Assembly (NCBI RefSeq): GCF_900091445.1
Contig: NZ_LT607733.1
Location: 5,669,001 to 5,733,000 of the forward strand
Reading direction: 5' to 3'
Source: Micromonospora echinofusca
GTDB lineage: Bacteria > Actinomycetota > Actinomycetes > Mycobacteriales > Micromonosporaceae
DNA: 64,000 bases
Under the pieces are notes generated by a model that worked only from the letters and a program-made list of their open reading frames with translations, made no database searches and was not told where the DNA came from. Positions 1-9,288 of this stretch are shown in pieces (the first letter of the stretch is position 1; each line of letters starts with the position of its first letter). Made by a program: the position numbers and the translations under genes.

Positions 1-1418
1 AGGGCCAGGGGCAGCGCGTCGCAGCGCTGCACCAGCGTCCGCGCCGCCTCGGGCTCGGCGTCCACCCGCTCGGAGCCGAGGTGGTAGCGCAGCACGTCGA
101 GCGCGTCCTCGGTGTCCAGCGCACCGACCGAGACCCGGGCGGCGCCGTCGAGGGTGGTCATCCCGGACCGCGAGGTGACGATCAGGGCGCTGCCGGCGGG
201 CACCGGCCCGAGGACGCGTACCTGCGCGGCGGTCGCCACGTCGTCGAGGACGACCAGGACCCGGCGGCCGGGCGGCAGGGTCGACCAGCCCGACACGGGG
301 TGGTCGCTCGTCGGCGACGCTCCGAGCGCCTCGGCCAGGACCCGCACCGCCCGGGCGGCCTCCGCCGGCCCGTCGGACGTCCCCCCGCCCATGGGTACGA
401 ACACCGACCCGCCCGGGTACTCCGCGGCCAGCTCGTGGGCGGCGCGTACGGCCAGGGCGGTCTTCCCGGCGCCGGCCAGGCCCTGGACCACGCCCAGCCG
501 CCCGGACCGCACCCCGCTAACCAGCCGCGCTAGCTCGGCGCCCCGCCCGTGCAGGATCACCGGGTCGGCGGGGAACCGGGAGGCTGGCGGACTCGACGTG
601 GTGACCCGGGCGGGTGGACGGGCCTCGGGGCGGTGCAGCCGCAGCGACGGGTCGTTGCGCAGGATCCGCTGTTCCAGCTCCCGCAGCGACTGGCTCGGTT
701 CGATGCCCAACTCGTCGACCAGCAGCCGCCGCAGGTCCCGGTACGCGCCCAGGGCGACCGCCTGCTGCCCGTCGCGGTAGAGGGCGGTCATCAGGTGGGC
801 GTGCAGGCGCTCCCGCAGGGGGTGCTGGCTGACGAGCACCTTCAGTTCCGGCAGCAGCATGCTGTGCCGGCCCAGCTCCAGCTCGGCGCCGATGCGCGCC
901 TCGACCGTCGCGATCCGGGTCTCCTCCAGTCGGGCCACCTCGGCCATCACCAGCGGGGTCGGCCGGACGTCGGCCAGCGGGACGCCGCGCCACAGCGCCA
1001 GCGCCGCGTCGAACCCCTCGACGGCGGCCTTCGGCAGGCCGGCCGCGAGATCGGCGTGGGCCTGCCGGATCAGCCGCTCGCACTCGCCGATGTCGATCAT
1101 CTCCGGGGCGACCACCAGCCGGTAGCCGGGGCTGCGGGTGGTCAGGACCTGACCGTCGCGGTCGTCGAGGGCGCGGCGCAGCCGCCACGCGTATCCGGCG
1201 ACGAGGCCGCTGGCCGAGGCCGGCGGGTGGTCGTCCCAGAGTTCGGCGACCAGTTGTTCGAGCGAGACCACCTGGTCGGCCTTGAGCAGCAGCATCGCCA
1301 GCAGGGCGCGTTGTTTCGCCGAACCGATCCCCCGCCACTGGACACCGTCGTGGAACTCCACCGGCCCCATCAACCGGAAACGCAGGCGGGCGGGTGGTGC
1401 TTGCCGCGGGATGGGCAT
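1..1418 (-). CDS. SARP-family transcriptional activator with NB-ARC-type ATPase domain (3' end outside window)
   Basis: Probable pathway-specific activator of the adjacent cluster. The visible 472 residues contain an OmpR-type winged helix (about residues 15-95), a bacterial transcriptional activation domain (about 100-245) and the start of a STAND/NB-ARC ATPase, with a P-loop GLAGAGKTAL near residue 310 and a Walker B LVVLDDV near 385. This order is that of AfsR-type SARPs. The ATG at 1418 precedes the conserved N-terminal segment directly. The open frame runs off the left edge inside the ATPase domain, so any TPR domain cannot be seen. It sits 42 bp downstream of the adenylation gene and is co-directional with it. 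Confidence 0.9.
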   Translation of the reverse strand, partial: MPIPRQAPPARLRFRLMGPVEFHDGVQWRGIGSAKQRALLAMLLLKADQVVSLEQLVAELWDDHPPASASGLVAGYAWRLRRALDDRDGQVLTTRSPGYRLVVAPEMIDIGECERLIRQAHADLAAGLPKAAVEGFDAALALWRGVPLADVRPTPLVMAEVARLEETRIATVEARIGAELELGRHSMLLPELKVLVSQHPLRERLHAHLMTALYRDGQQAVALGAYRDLRRLLVDELGIEPSQSLRELEQRILRNDPSLRLHRPEARPPARVTTSSPPASRFPADPVILHGRGAELARLVSGVRSGRLGVVQGLAGAGKTALAVRAAHELAAEYPGGSVFVPMGGGTSDGPAEAARAVRVLAEALGASPTSDHPVSGWSTLPPGRRVLVVLDDVATAAQVRVLGPVPAGSALIVTSRSGMTTLDGAARVSVGALDTEDALDVLRYHLGSERVDAEPEAARTLVQRCDALPLA

Positions 1419-1459
1419 CTCTGCTCTCGATTCCTGAGCGTGGTGGGGGTCGCTGCCGC

Positions 1460-3013
1460 TCAGACCAGCCCGACGTCGGCTGCGAGCCGCCGGCGGTCGA
1501 CCTTGCCGTTCGCGTTGACCGGGAAGAACTCGACCCGGTGGTAGCGCGCAGGCGCCATGTAGGGCGGCAGGTGGTCGGCCACCAGCACGGCCAACGCCGG
1601 CTCCGCCACCGTGTCGCAGGTGTAGAGCGCGTGCAGCTCGACCTCCCCGGCCCCGGCGGGCAGCGCCAGGACGACGACGTCGTGCACCCCCGGATGTCGG
1701 CGCAGGACGGACTCGATCTCGCCCAGCTCGATCCGGTATCCGTGGATCTTGACCTGGTCGTCGAGCCGGCCCAGGTGGACCAGTTCGCCGTCCTCCCGTC
1801 GGACCCGGTCCCCCGTCCGGTACCAGCTCGCCGGGCCGGGCGGGCCGTCGACCGGCGTCGTCCGGCGGCCGTCGTGGTCGACGAACCGGCCGTGGTTCTG
1901 CGCGGGGTCGAGGTAGCCGTCGAACCGCTGGCTGCCCCGTACGCAGAGCTCGCCGTCGTCCCCGGCGACCCCGTCGGCCGCCAGCAGGACCCCCTCCAGG
2001 TGCGGGTGGATCCGCCCGATCGGCACGGTGTCGTTGCTGGTGCGGGGCCAGCGCGCCGGATCGGCGGGGAGCTGGTAGCGGGTGCAGGTGACGGTGAGTT
2101 CGGTCGGCCCGTACAGGTTCTCCAGGGTGCTGCCCGGCGCGGCGTCCGCCCACGCCCGCGCCTGGGTCAGGGTGAGCTGCTCGCCGGCGAAGAGGCTCCA
2201 GCGCAGGCCCGGCATGCTGCCGGGTCGCAGGCTGCGCAGGCGGCGGGCCAGGGAGACCACCGACGGTACGGAGAACCAGTGGGTGATCCCGTTGTCGTTG
2301 ACGTAGCGGACGGGGGCCAGGGCGTCGCCGGGCGCGGCGACCACCAGCAGCGCCCCGGACAGCCAGGCGACGAACATGTCGAACACCGACGGGTCGAAGG
2401 TCAGCTCGAAGGTCTGCGACAGCCGCGAGCCCGGGCCCACCTGGTAGGCCTCGATGCAGTGCGCGAGGTAGGGGGTCAGGTTGCGGTGCCGGACCGGCAC
2501 CCCCTTGGGCGTGCCGGTGGAGCCGGAGGTGAACAGGGTGTAGGCGACGTCGTCGGGGCCGCCGGCGTACGCCTGCGTCCACCGCTCGGCCGGCACGTCG
2601 TACCAGCGGTGCTCGGGGGTGTCGGGCAGGTGCAGGACGCCGACGGGCCCGGCCGCCTCGTCGGCCACCCGGCGGCCGGCGTCGTCGGCGATCAGGGCGT
2701 CCACCCCGGCGTGGGCGCAGGTGCGCCGGATCCGTTCCGCCGGCGTGTCGGGGCCGAGCGGCACGACGGTCGCCGCCAGGCGCAGCGCGGCGAGATAGCC
2801 GACGTACGCCGCGAGGCTGCGCGACGCGCAGAGCCCGACGACCCGGGGCGGGCGGCCGTGCAGGTCGACCAGCCGGCCGGCCAGCCGCTCGACCCGGTCC
2901 AGGAGTTCGGCGTACGTGAGCTCGTGCCCGGCGACGCGCAGCGCCGGGGCGTCGGGATGCCGGCGGACCGTGTCGGTGAACCCCTGGTAGAGGGTCGGGC
3001 CGGCCGTGCTCAC
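1460..3013 (-). CDS. Stand-alone amino-acid adenylation enzyme
   Basis: ATP-dependent activation of an amino acid as acyl-AMP for transfer to a carrier protein. The 517 residues form only an A domain: A3 FTSGSTGTPKG near residue 160, A5 NLYGPTELT near 296, the hinge motif YRIELGEIE near 425 and the A10 lysine in NANGKVDRR near 496. The pocket segment TFDPSVFDMF keeps the aspartate that binds the alpha-amino group, so an amino-acid substrate is expected. It is a clear paralogue of the A enzyme at 21088-22653 but differs in the pocket. The GTG start overlaps the stop of the exporter gene by 4 bp, so the two are probably translationally coupled. Its carrier partner could be one of the free carriers of the main operon. 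Confidence 0.88.
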   Translation of the reverse strand: MSTAGPTLYQGFTDTVRRHPDAPALRVAGHELTYAELLDRVERLAGRLVDLHGRPPRVVGLCASRSLAAYVGYLAALRLAATVVPLGPDTPAERIRRTCAHAGVDALIADDAGRRVADEAAGPVGVLHLPDTPEHRWYDVPAERWTQAYAGGPDDVAYTLFTSGSTGTPKGVPVRHRNLTPYLAHCIEAYQVGPGSRLSQTFELTFDPSVFDMFVAWLSGALLVVAAPGDALAPVRYVNDNGITHWFSVPSVVSLARRLRSLRPGSMPGLRWSLFAGEQLTLTQARAWADAAPGSTLENLYGPTELTVTCTRYQLPADPARWPRTSNDTVPIGRIHPHLEGVLLAADGVAGDDGELCVRGSQRFDGYLDPAQNHGRFVDHDGRRTTPVDGPPGPASWYRTGDRVRREDGELVHLGRLDDQVKIHGYRIELGEIESVLRRHPGVHDVVVLALPAGAGEVELHALYTCDTVAEPALAVLVADHLPPYMAPARYHRVEFFPVNANGKVDRRRLAADVGLV

Positions 3014-4362
3014 CGGGAGCCGCCGGTCGTCGCCGCCTCCGGCAGGTCCCCCCCGTCGTCGGCGGCGCCGGCGCCCCCGTCGGGCGCCGGGGCGGCGGCC
3101 GGCTCGGCCGGGCCGTCGACCTCCGCGATCCGCTCGCGGGTGACCACCTTGAAGAACGGGTAGATCAGCAGTACGCAGAGCACCGCGAAGAAGCCGAACG
3201 CCACCTGGTAGGAGAAGACCTGGGCGAGGATGCCGGCGAGGATCGCGGCGACCGGGGTCATGCCCCAGGCCACGAGGCGGCTCGCCGCGCTGAACCGACC
3301 GAGCATGTCGGCCGGCACCAGCGACTGCGTGATGAACCGCGAGTTGACCGTCCACATCGTGCCGCCGGCGCCGGCGATGAACGCCGCGGCGCCGATGACC
3401 CAGGCGCTGGACGGCGCGGCGGGCAGCAGCGCGGGGGCCGCCACGAGGGCGAAGGCGCCGACGATGTCGGTGAACATGGACCAGCGCCGGCCGATCCACC
3501 GGTTGACCGGCCCGACGATGACGGTGCCGATCACCCCGCCCGCGCCGAGGCAGGTGAGCAGGAAGCCGTACTGCCGCTCGTCGAGCCCGAGCGGACCACC
3601 CACGGCGTAGACCGGGATGAGGGCGAGCCACGCCGCCCAGCAGCCGGCCATGATCGCGATGAGCAGGGCCATCGTCCGGAGCAGCCGGTGCTGCCAGAGG
3701 AACTGGAGGCCCTCACGGATGTCCTCGTTGACCGAACGCTTGCGGGCGGTGGCAGCCACCTTGAAGTTGCCGACGAGCAGGAGCAGCAGGACCGCGCCGG
3801 CCACGTAGGCGAAGCCGGTGACGCCGAGGGCCAGGCCGAATCCGATCGCCACCAGGAAGCCGCCGATCGGCTGCCCGGCGAACCCGTTGAACAGGTACTC
3901 CAGGGCCGTGATCCGCGCGTTGGCGGTCTCCCACCGGTGTTTCGGCACGGCCGACGGGACGATGGAGGCTCCGGCGATGCCGGCCACCACGTCGGCCAGG
4001 CCGATGACCAGTGCGGCGGCGTAGATCAGCGCCAGGGTCGGGCTCGCGGCGAGCACGGCGACGAGGAGCGCGCCGACGGAGAGCATCCGGGCGATCTCGG
4101 CGCCCATCAGCAGCGACCGCCGGTCCATCCGGTCGACGAAGACCCCGACGTGCAGCGCGGCCACCAGCCACGGCAGGCTCATGATGGCCGCGACGGCGGT
4201 GACCACGACGGGCGAACGGCTGATCTGGGCGGCGAGCAGCGGGAGGGCGATCCGGGCCACCGCGTCGGCGATGTTCGTGGTGCCCGTGAAGATGACCAGA
4301 ATCCATTCGTTTCGCCTGGCTCCGGGCGGATCCGCCTGCACTGTGGGTTGAGCTGTGGCCAC
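3010..4362 (-). CDS. MFS transporter, probable product exporter
   Basis: Integral membrane protein of 450 residues with about 12 hydrophobic segments. It has the MFS loop signature around DRMDRRSLL after the second segment and the overall look of the EntS/multidrug MFS group often found beside siderophore and peptide clusters. A Pro/Ala/Glu-rich cytoplasmic tail follows the last segment. It is the first gene of the leftward transcript, which continues into the adenylation enzyme, and is divergent from the main operon. By position it most likely exports the product or gives self-resistance. Confidence 0.85.
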   Translation of the reverse strand: MATAQPTVQADPPGARRNEWILVIFTGTTNIADAVARIALPLLAAQISRSPVVVTAVAAIMSLPWLVAALHVGVFVDRMDRRSLLMGAEIARMLSVGALLVAVLAASPTLALIYAAALVIGLADVVAGIAGASIVPSAVPKHRWETANARITALEYLFNGFAGQPIGGFLVAIGFGLALGVTGFAYVAGAVLLLLLVGNFKVAATARKRSVNEDIREGLQFLWQHRLLRTMALLIAIMAGCWAAWLALIPVYAVGGPLGLDERQYGFLLTCLGAGGVIGTVIVGPVNRWIGRRWSMFTDIVGAFALVAAPALLPAAPSSAWVIGAAAFIAGAGGTMWTVNSRFITQSLVPADMLGRFSAASRLVAWGMTPVAAILAGILAQVFSYQVAFGFFAVLCVLLIYPFFKVVTRERIAEVDGPAEPAAAPAPDGGAGAADDGGDLPEAATTGGSR

Positions 4363-5126
4363 GACAATCCCTCACACGGTCTTGAATTAAGAGAAGTGAA
4401 TGGGGACTCCGCCGCGAAGTGCGCACACCACCCGGACAAACGATAAAGGACCATTTAGCCGGTCGCACTTGTCAATTAGGCGACATGTGAGCCGGGCGGG
4501 TGGTCGACCGATCCCGCGCAGCCGTGCCGTCAGCGCCGGCAATTCCGACCAGACCGGTCGGCGGGCGGCACGGAGTGGCAGGTCATCGGGGTCCGCGCGT
4601 TGACGGTGTGGGCGTACGGGCATCGACAGGCGGCTCTATCAATCGCGGAAAAGTCCCTTTCGCACCTTTTGGGAATACTCTGCGTTGCGCTGGTTGCACC
4701 ATAGGTCATCCGAAGAGGCGTGTCCATCCTCACGTCGACAGCTTGCCCGGCCCCGGTGCGTCCGGCGGCGGCCGGCGGCCCGCGCTCCGCCGGCGCCCCG
4801 AACAACACCTACGGGCAGTTCTGTCGGGCCCTGCCACATCTGAGGCAGTTGGGGAAAATTGCCGCCCGCCGGCCCGGCCGCGCCACTGGTCGACGCCCCT
4901 TTTGCACCGCCCCTTCCCCGATGCGCGCGAACCCGCGGCACCGCCTGAATCAGCGACCAACGACATTCCATCTCGGGAACATCGAGCGAACATCGGAGCC
5001 GGGATGCTCTGACCCGTAGAACTTCCAAGCGCAAATTCAGTCGACCCCCACCTCGATCGGCAACCGCTGCTCATCCGGTTTCCGATCACTCGGGCGCGGC
5101 CGACCTCAGGTGAACGGGAAGCAGGG
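4363..5126. promoter_or_regulatory. Divergent intergenic control region of the biosynthetic cluster
   Basis: A 764-bp stretch without a convincing gene, between the leftward exporter and the rightward operon. It has more A+T than its flanks near 4380-4480 and 4650-4700, so promoters for both directions should lie here. Short open frames in it show no recognisable protein. The one specific signal found is the SARP-like repeat listed separately. Confidence 0.6.
4982..4999 (+). promoter_or_regulatory. Candidate SARP operator (direct heptamer repeat)
   Basis: Two related heptamers, TCGAGCG at 4982-4988 and TCGGAGC at 4993-4999, start 11 bp apart. SARP activators are known to bind heptameric direct repeats of TCGAGC type spaced by one helical turn upstream of the -10 box. 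The site is about 130 bp upstream of the operon's first ATG, and a SARP gene lies in the same cluster. Only two repeats are present and the second is imperfect, so this is a proposal. Confidence 0.4.
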
Positions 5127-5375
5127 ATGACGACTCCAGCTGACCTCGACACGACGATCGCGAAGTACGCGTCGGTGGCCTTCGACGACTCGACCCCCCT
5201 GCTGGAGGCCGGACTCGAATCGCTGTCCCTGCTGCGGCTCGCCGTCGAGCTGGCCAACGACGACGACGCCGAGATCGACGCCACCCGCCTCGTGGACCTG
5301 CGCACGGTGGGTGACCTCAAGCAGTGGCTACGCGAGCTGAGCGCCGTGGGCGCCGAGACCGGAGGCGCACGGTGA
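5127..5375 (+). CDS. Free-standing acyl/peptidyl carrier protein (ACP1)
   Basis: Carrier protein of 82 residues that would hold a substrate on a 4'-phosphopantetheine arm. The attachment serine is Ser32 in EAGLESLSLLRL, where the usual DSL is ESL. It is the first gene of the operon, with GGAAGCAGGG just upstream of the ATG as a plausible ribosome site. Its stop overlaps the GTG of the NRPS gene by 4 bp. The partner loading enzyme cannot be read from sequence; one of the orphan A enzymes is likely. Confidence 0.85.
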   Translation: MTTPADLDTTIAKYASVAFDDSTPLLEAGLESLSLLRLAVELANDDDAEIDATRLVDLRTVGDLKQWLRELSAVGAETGGAR

Positions 5376-8300
5376 CCACGACGGCCGGGACCCAGCTCGC
5401 GGCGGAGACCGCCCCGGAGCGGCTGCCGATCACCGAATCGCAGAAGGGGCTGCTGGTCGTCAACGAACGCTCACCCGGGCGCGCCGTCTACAACCAGCTC
5501 GTCCGGTTCGACATCGACCCGTCGATCCCCGACGAGACGATCGAGCGCGCGCTCGCCACGGTCGTCGCCGTTCAGCCGGCCATGCGCCAGGTGTTCGGGC
5601 TGCTGCCCGAGATGCACGCCCGGCTCACCCCGCCCCCACGGGCGGAGGACTTCCCGCTCGAACGGGTCACGGCCCGCCGACGCGACTTCGAGGAGGCGGT
5701 CGGCGCGGCCCAGCGGCGCATCGGCCGACCGGAGTTCGACCTGGCCAACGGCCCCGCGTACCGGTTCGCCATCGTCCGGTGCCTCGACGAGCCCCGCGTG
5801 GCGGTCCTCATGTGCGACCACCACATCATCCTCGACGGCGTGTCGATGGGGCCCCTGGTACGCGACCTCCAGGAGGCGCTGTCCGGACGCCTCGCCGGGG
5901 CGGAGATCGAGCAGCGGCGCGCCGCCCGCGAGAAGGCCTTCGTCAAGGAGCTGGCGGCGCAGAACCGCACCGCCACCTCCGACCGCGTCGTCGAACGGTC
6001 CCGGGAGTGGGCGGCCCGGCTACGGGAGGTCCCGCCCCTGGTGCTGGCGCCCCTGCCCGGGCGCGCCGCGCAGACGGAGTTCACCGGCGACCGGGTGAGC
6101 TGGTACCTCAGCCAGGCCGAGACGGCAGCGCTGTCGGAGACCTGCCGGCGGCTGGAGATCTCCCCGTTCGTCTTCTTCTCCGGCATCTACGGCACCGTGC
6201 TGGCCCGGCACGCCAACGTGTCCAGCGTCCTCGTCGGCAGCCCGTTCATGGCCCGCCGCACGATCGGCGCGTTCGACCTCGGCGGATTCTTCGTCAACAC
6301 GCTGCCGGTCACCGTCGACGTGGAGTGGAGCCGCACCGTCGACGAGCATCTCGGCAAGGTGGTCCGGGAGTCCATCGACTTCTGCCGCGCGAACGTCGAC
6401 GTCACCTTCAACCGCCTCGTCGCCGACGTACGGCCCGACCGGTCCAGCAACCGCAACCCGCTGTTCTCGGCGATGCTCGCCATGCAGGACACCTTCACGC
6501 CGGAGCCGGGCGGAGCGGTGCTGCGGGTCCTGGAGCCCGGCAACGGCACCGCCAAGTTCGACCTCTGGCTGGGCGCCACCCCGGTCGACGGCCGCTGGCT
6601 GCTCGAACTCGAGTACGACCGGCAGCTCATCGCGCCGGTGGTCGCCGACGGGCTGCTCACCTCGCTGCGCGACGCCGTACGCGGGGCGGTCTCCGACGGC
6701 TCGTGCCGGCTCGGTGACCTCTTCGCCGACGCCTCCGCCGCCGCCAGCGTCCGCTCCGACGGCTGGACCAGCCCACTGACCGGCGACACGCCGTGGGACT
6801 GGGTGTCGGCGGCGGCCCGGCGGCGGCCCGACGCCCCGGCGATCGAGGACCCGACCCGCCGGCTCGACTACCGCCAACTGCTGGCCGAGGCCGAGCGGAT
6901 CAGCGCCGGGCTCGCCGCGCACGGGGTCGGCCCCCGGGCCGTGGTTGGTCTGGCCGCGACGACCCTCTGCGACACGGTGACCGCCATCCTGGCCATCCTC
7001 GGCCGGGGCGCGGCGTACCTCCCGCTGGACCCGGGGCTGCCCGCCGAGCGGCTGGAGTACATGGTCCGGCGGGCCGGCTGCGAGTTCGTCGTCGGCGAGG
7101 CGCTGGTGCCCGACGTGCCCACGGTCGCGGTGGCGGACCTGGCCGCCACGACGGAGCCGGTGCCCGAATCGCTGGCCGACCCCGCCGCCCCGATCTACGT
7201 CATGTACACGTCGGGCTCCACCGGGCAGCCCAAGGGCGTCCAGATGGGACACGGCCCGCTGGCCAACCTCACGAGCTGGCAGATCGCGGCCCTCGCCATG
7301 GACGCCGAGACCCGCTTCCTCCAGTACGCCCCGCTCGGCTTCGACGTCTCCTTCCAGGAGATCCTGCCGACCCTGGCCGCCGGCGGGACGGTGGTCTCCC
7401 GCGAGCCGGCCGACCGGCGGATGTTCACCGCCGTGCTCAGCCGGATCGCCACCACCGAGGTGACGCACGTGTACCTGCCGGTCGCGGCGCTGCGTCCCCT
7501 GGTGCAGACCGCCGCCGCCCGGGGCACCCGGCTGCCCGCGCTGCGCTACCTCTGCGTCTCCGGCGAGCAGCTCACCGTCGACGACGAGATCCGCGACTTC
7601 TTCCTCGCCCACCCGCACTGCACCCTGGTCAACCTGTACGGCCCCACCGAGACCCACGCGGTCACGTCGCACCGGTTGTCGTACCGGGACGCGGTGTGGC
7701 CGACCCACGTGCCGATCGGTCAGCCGTACCCGGGGGTGAGCGCGTACGTGGTCGACGCCACCGGCCACCTCGCCCCGCCCGGCGTCGCCGGCGAGCTGCT
7801 CCTGGGCGGGGACTGCCCCGCCGACGGCTACATCAACGACCCGGAGATCACGGCCGAGAGGTTCGTGCCCGACCGCTTCTGCGGCACTGCCGGCGGGACC
7901 GTGTACCGCACCGGGGACCTCGTGGTCCGCGACGACCGGGGTGACCTGGTCTTCCTGGGGCGGATGGACACCCAGGTCAAGATCCGGGGATACCGGATCG
8001 AGCTGGGCGAGATCGAGACCGTCGCGAACCAGGTCGACGGCGTGCGACAGGCGGTCGCGGTGGTCCGGGGCACCGGCGCCGACCGGGAACTCGGGCTGTT
8101 CGTCCGGCCCGACGCGGACCGCACCGTCGACCCTGAGCAGGTCCGCCAACGGCTGACCACGGCGCTGCCGGTCTACATGCGCCCACTGTGGATCTTCCCG
8201 GTCGACCGGGTCCCGACGACACCGACCGGCAAGACCGACCGCGACGCGCTGCTGCGGATCGCCGACGAGCTGCTGGTCGAGCAGCAGAGCGCCGACACCA

Positions 8301-8563
8301 CCGAGGTCACGTACGCCGACAAGCTGGAGCGCGAGCTGGCCGGGCTGTGGGGCGGGGTGCTCGACGTCGAGGGCATCCGGCCGGACCGCCCGCTCATCGA
8401 GTACGGCGCCCACTCGCTGAACATCTTCACCACCCTCGCCGAGGTGCAGGAACGCTACGGGGTGGCCGTGCCCCTGGTCGACTTCTTCGCCGCGCCCACC
8501 GTGGCCACCCTGGCCGGGCTCGTCCGCGGGGCGCGGGGCGGCGACGCGGCGGTGACGCCGTGA
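5372..8563 (+). CDS. NRPS module, condensation-adenylation-thiolation
   Basis: 1063-residue single-module NRPS. The condensation domain (about residues 15-460) has the catalytic motif HHIILDG at 150-156. The A domain (about 470-960) has TSGSTG at 613-618, NLYGPTET near 755 and a PTGKTD end motif. A carrier domain follows with its serine in GAHSL near 1015. There is no thioesterase or epimerase. The pocket segment FDVSFQEI starts Asp-Val-Gln, a start seen in proline-type codes, but the other pocket positions I could place do not match proline, so no substrate is called. The GTG start at 5372 is chosen because it overlaps the stop of ACP1; in-frame codons upstream lie inside ACP1. The gene overlaps the next by 4 bp. 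Confidence 0.93.
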   Translation: MTTTAGTQLAAETAPERLPITESQKGLLVVNERSPGRAVYNQLVRFDIDPSIPDETIERALATVVAVQPAMRQVFGLLPEMHARLTPPPRAEDFPLERVTARRRDFEEAVGAAQRRIGRPEFDLANGPAYRFAIVRCLDEPRVAVLMCDHHIILDGVSMGPLVRDLQEALSGRLAGAEIEQRRAAREKAFVKELAAQNRTATSDRVVERSREWAARLREVPPLVLAPLPGRAAQTEFTGDRVSWYLSQAETAALSETCRRLEISPFVFFSGIYGTVLARHANVSSVLVGSPFMARRTIGAFDLGGFFVNTLPVTVDVEWSRTVDEHLGKVVRESIDFCRANVDVTFNRLVADVRPDRSSNRNPLFSAMLAMQDTFTPEPGGAVLRVLEPGNGTAKFDLWLGATPVDGRWLLELEYDRQLIAPVVADGLLTSLRDAVRGAVSDGSCRLGDLFADASAAASVRSDGWTSPLTGDTPWDWVSAAARRRPDAPAIEDPTRRLDYRQLLAEAERISAGLAAHGVGPRAVVGLAATTLCDTVTAILAILGRGAAYLPLDPGLPAERLEYMVRRAGCEFVVGEALVPDVPTVAVADLAATTEPVPESLADPAAPIYVMYTSGSTGQPKGVQMGHGPLANLTSWQIAALAMDAETRFLQYAPLGFDVSFQEILPTLAAGGTVVSREPADRRMFTAVLSRIATTEVTHVYLPVAALRPLVQTAAARGTRLPALRYLCVSGEQLTVDDEIRDFFLAHPHCTLVNLYGPTETHAVTSHRLSYRDAVWPTHVPIGQPYPGVSAYVVDATGHLAPPGVAGELLLGGDCPADGYINDPEITAERFVPDRFCGTAGGTVYRTGDLVVRDDRGDLVFLGRMDTQVKIRGYRIELGEIETVANQVDGVRQAVAVVRGTGADRELGLFVRPDADRTVDPEQVRQRLTTALPVYMRPLWIFPVDRVPTTPTGKTDRDALLRIADELLVEQQSADTTEVTYADKLERELAGLWGGVLDVEGIRPDRPLIEYGAHSLNIFTTLAEVQERYGVAVPLVDFFAAPTVATLAGLVRGARGGDAAVTP

Positions 8564-9288
8564 CGACCAGGCTGCCCGGCCGGCTGGTCCCCCTGCTGCG
8601 GCGGGGCGCCCGACCGGCGTGCGTACTGCTGCCGGGCGCCGGCGGCGGGCTGCACCCCTACCTGCGGCTCGCGGCGGCGATCGGCAGGACCCACAACGTC
8701 GCGGCCGTACGCGCGGCCGGCCTGCTGCCCGACGAGGAGCCGGAACTCAGCATCGCCGAGATGGCCGACGCGGCGGCGCAGGCGCTGGACGCGGACGGCA
8801 CGGTCCCGGCGGCCGTCTTCGGCTGGTCCCTCGGCGGCTCGGTCGCCTGGGAGCTGTGCGTCCGGCTGGCCGAGCGGGGGCACCTGCCCGACCTGGTGCT
8901 GGTGGACGCCTCGCCGCTGCCGCGCCGCGCCACGGCCGGCGAGGACGCCCGCGTCCGCGAGACCATCGTCGGGATGCTCGGGCCGCGTCCCGACCCGGCG
9001 ACCGTCGAGCGGGTCCGGCGGGTCTTCGACACGCAGGTCGCCGCCCTCGCGGACTACCGGGCCGACCGGTCGTACGCCGGCCGCGTGCTGATGCTGATGT
9101 GCACCGACGAGGAGTTCGCGTTCCGCGCCGAGGCCGAGGCCCGGTGGCGGGAACTCGCGCCGGAGCTGAGCGCCGGGCGGCTCGACGCGGGGCACTTCGA
9201 CGTCTTCGACCCCGAGCGCCTGCCGCAGCTGGTCGACGAGGTGACGCCGTTCCTCGGCCGGGCCGCCTCCGGGGCGGTGCTGCAGTGA
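8560..9288 (+). CDS. Discrete alpha/beta-hydrolase thioesterase
   Basis: 242-residue hydrolase resembling NRPS thioesterase domains. The nucleophile elbow GWSLGG places Ser at about residue 90, and the likely catalytic His is in AGHFDVF near 211. It may release the product or edit misacylated carriers, as type II thioesterases do. The length and the absence of a linked carrier fit a stand-alone enzyme. The GTG start overlaps the NRPS stop, and the stop overlaps the next start, each by 4 bp. Confidence 0.85.
   Translation: MTTRLPGRLVPLLRRGARPACVLLPGAGGGLHPYLRLAAAIGRTHNVAAVRAAGLLPDEEPELSIAEMADAAAQALDADGTVPAAVFGWSLGGSVAWELCVRLAERGHLPDLVLVDASPLPRRATAGEDARVRETIVGMLGPRPDPATVERVRRVFDTQVAALADYRADRSYAGRVLMLMCTDEEFAFRAEAEARWRELAPELSAGRLDAGHFDVFDPERLPQLVDEVTPFLGRAASGAVLQ

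Noticed and set aside
6020..8413. Long leftward open frame antisense to the C-A-T NRPS
   Set aside because: No protein motifs; full NRPS motifs lie on the other strand.
5372..8563. Proline specificity for the NRPS A domain, from the Asp-Val-Gln start of the pocket
   Set aside because: Other pocket positions that I could place do not fit proline codes, and manual alignment is not reliable enough.
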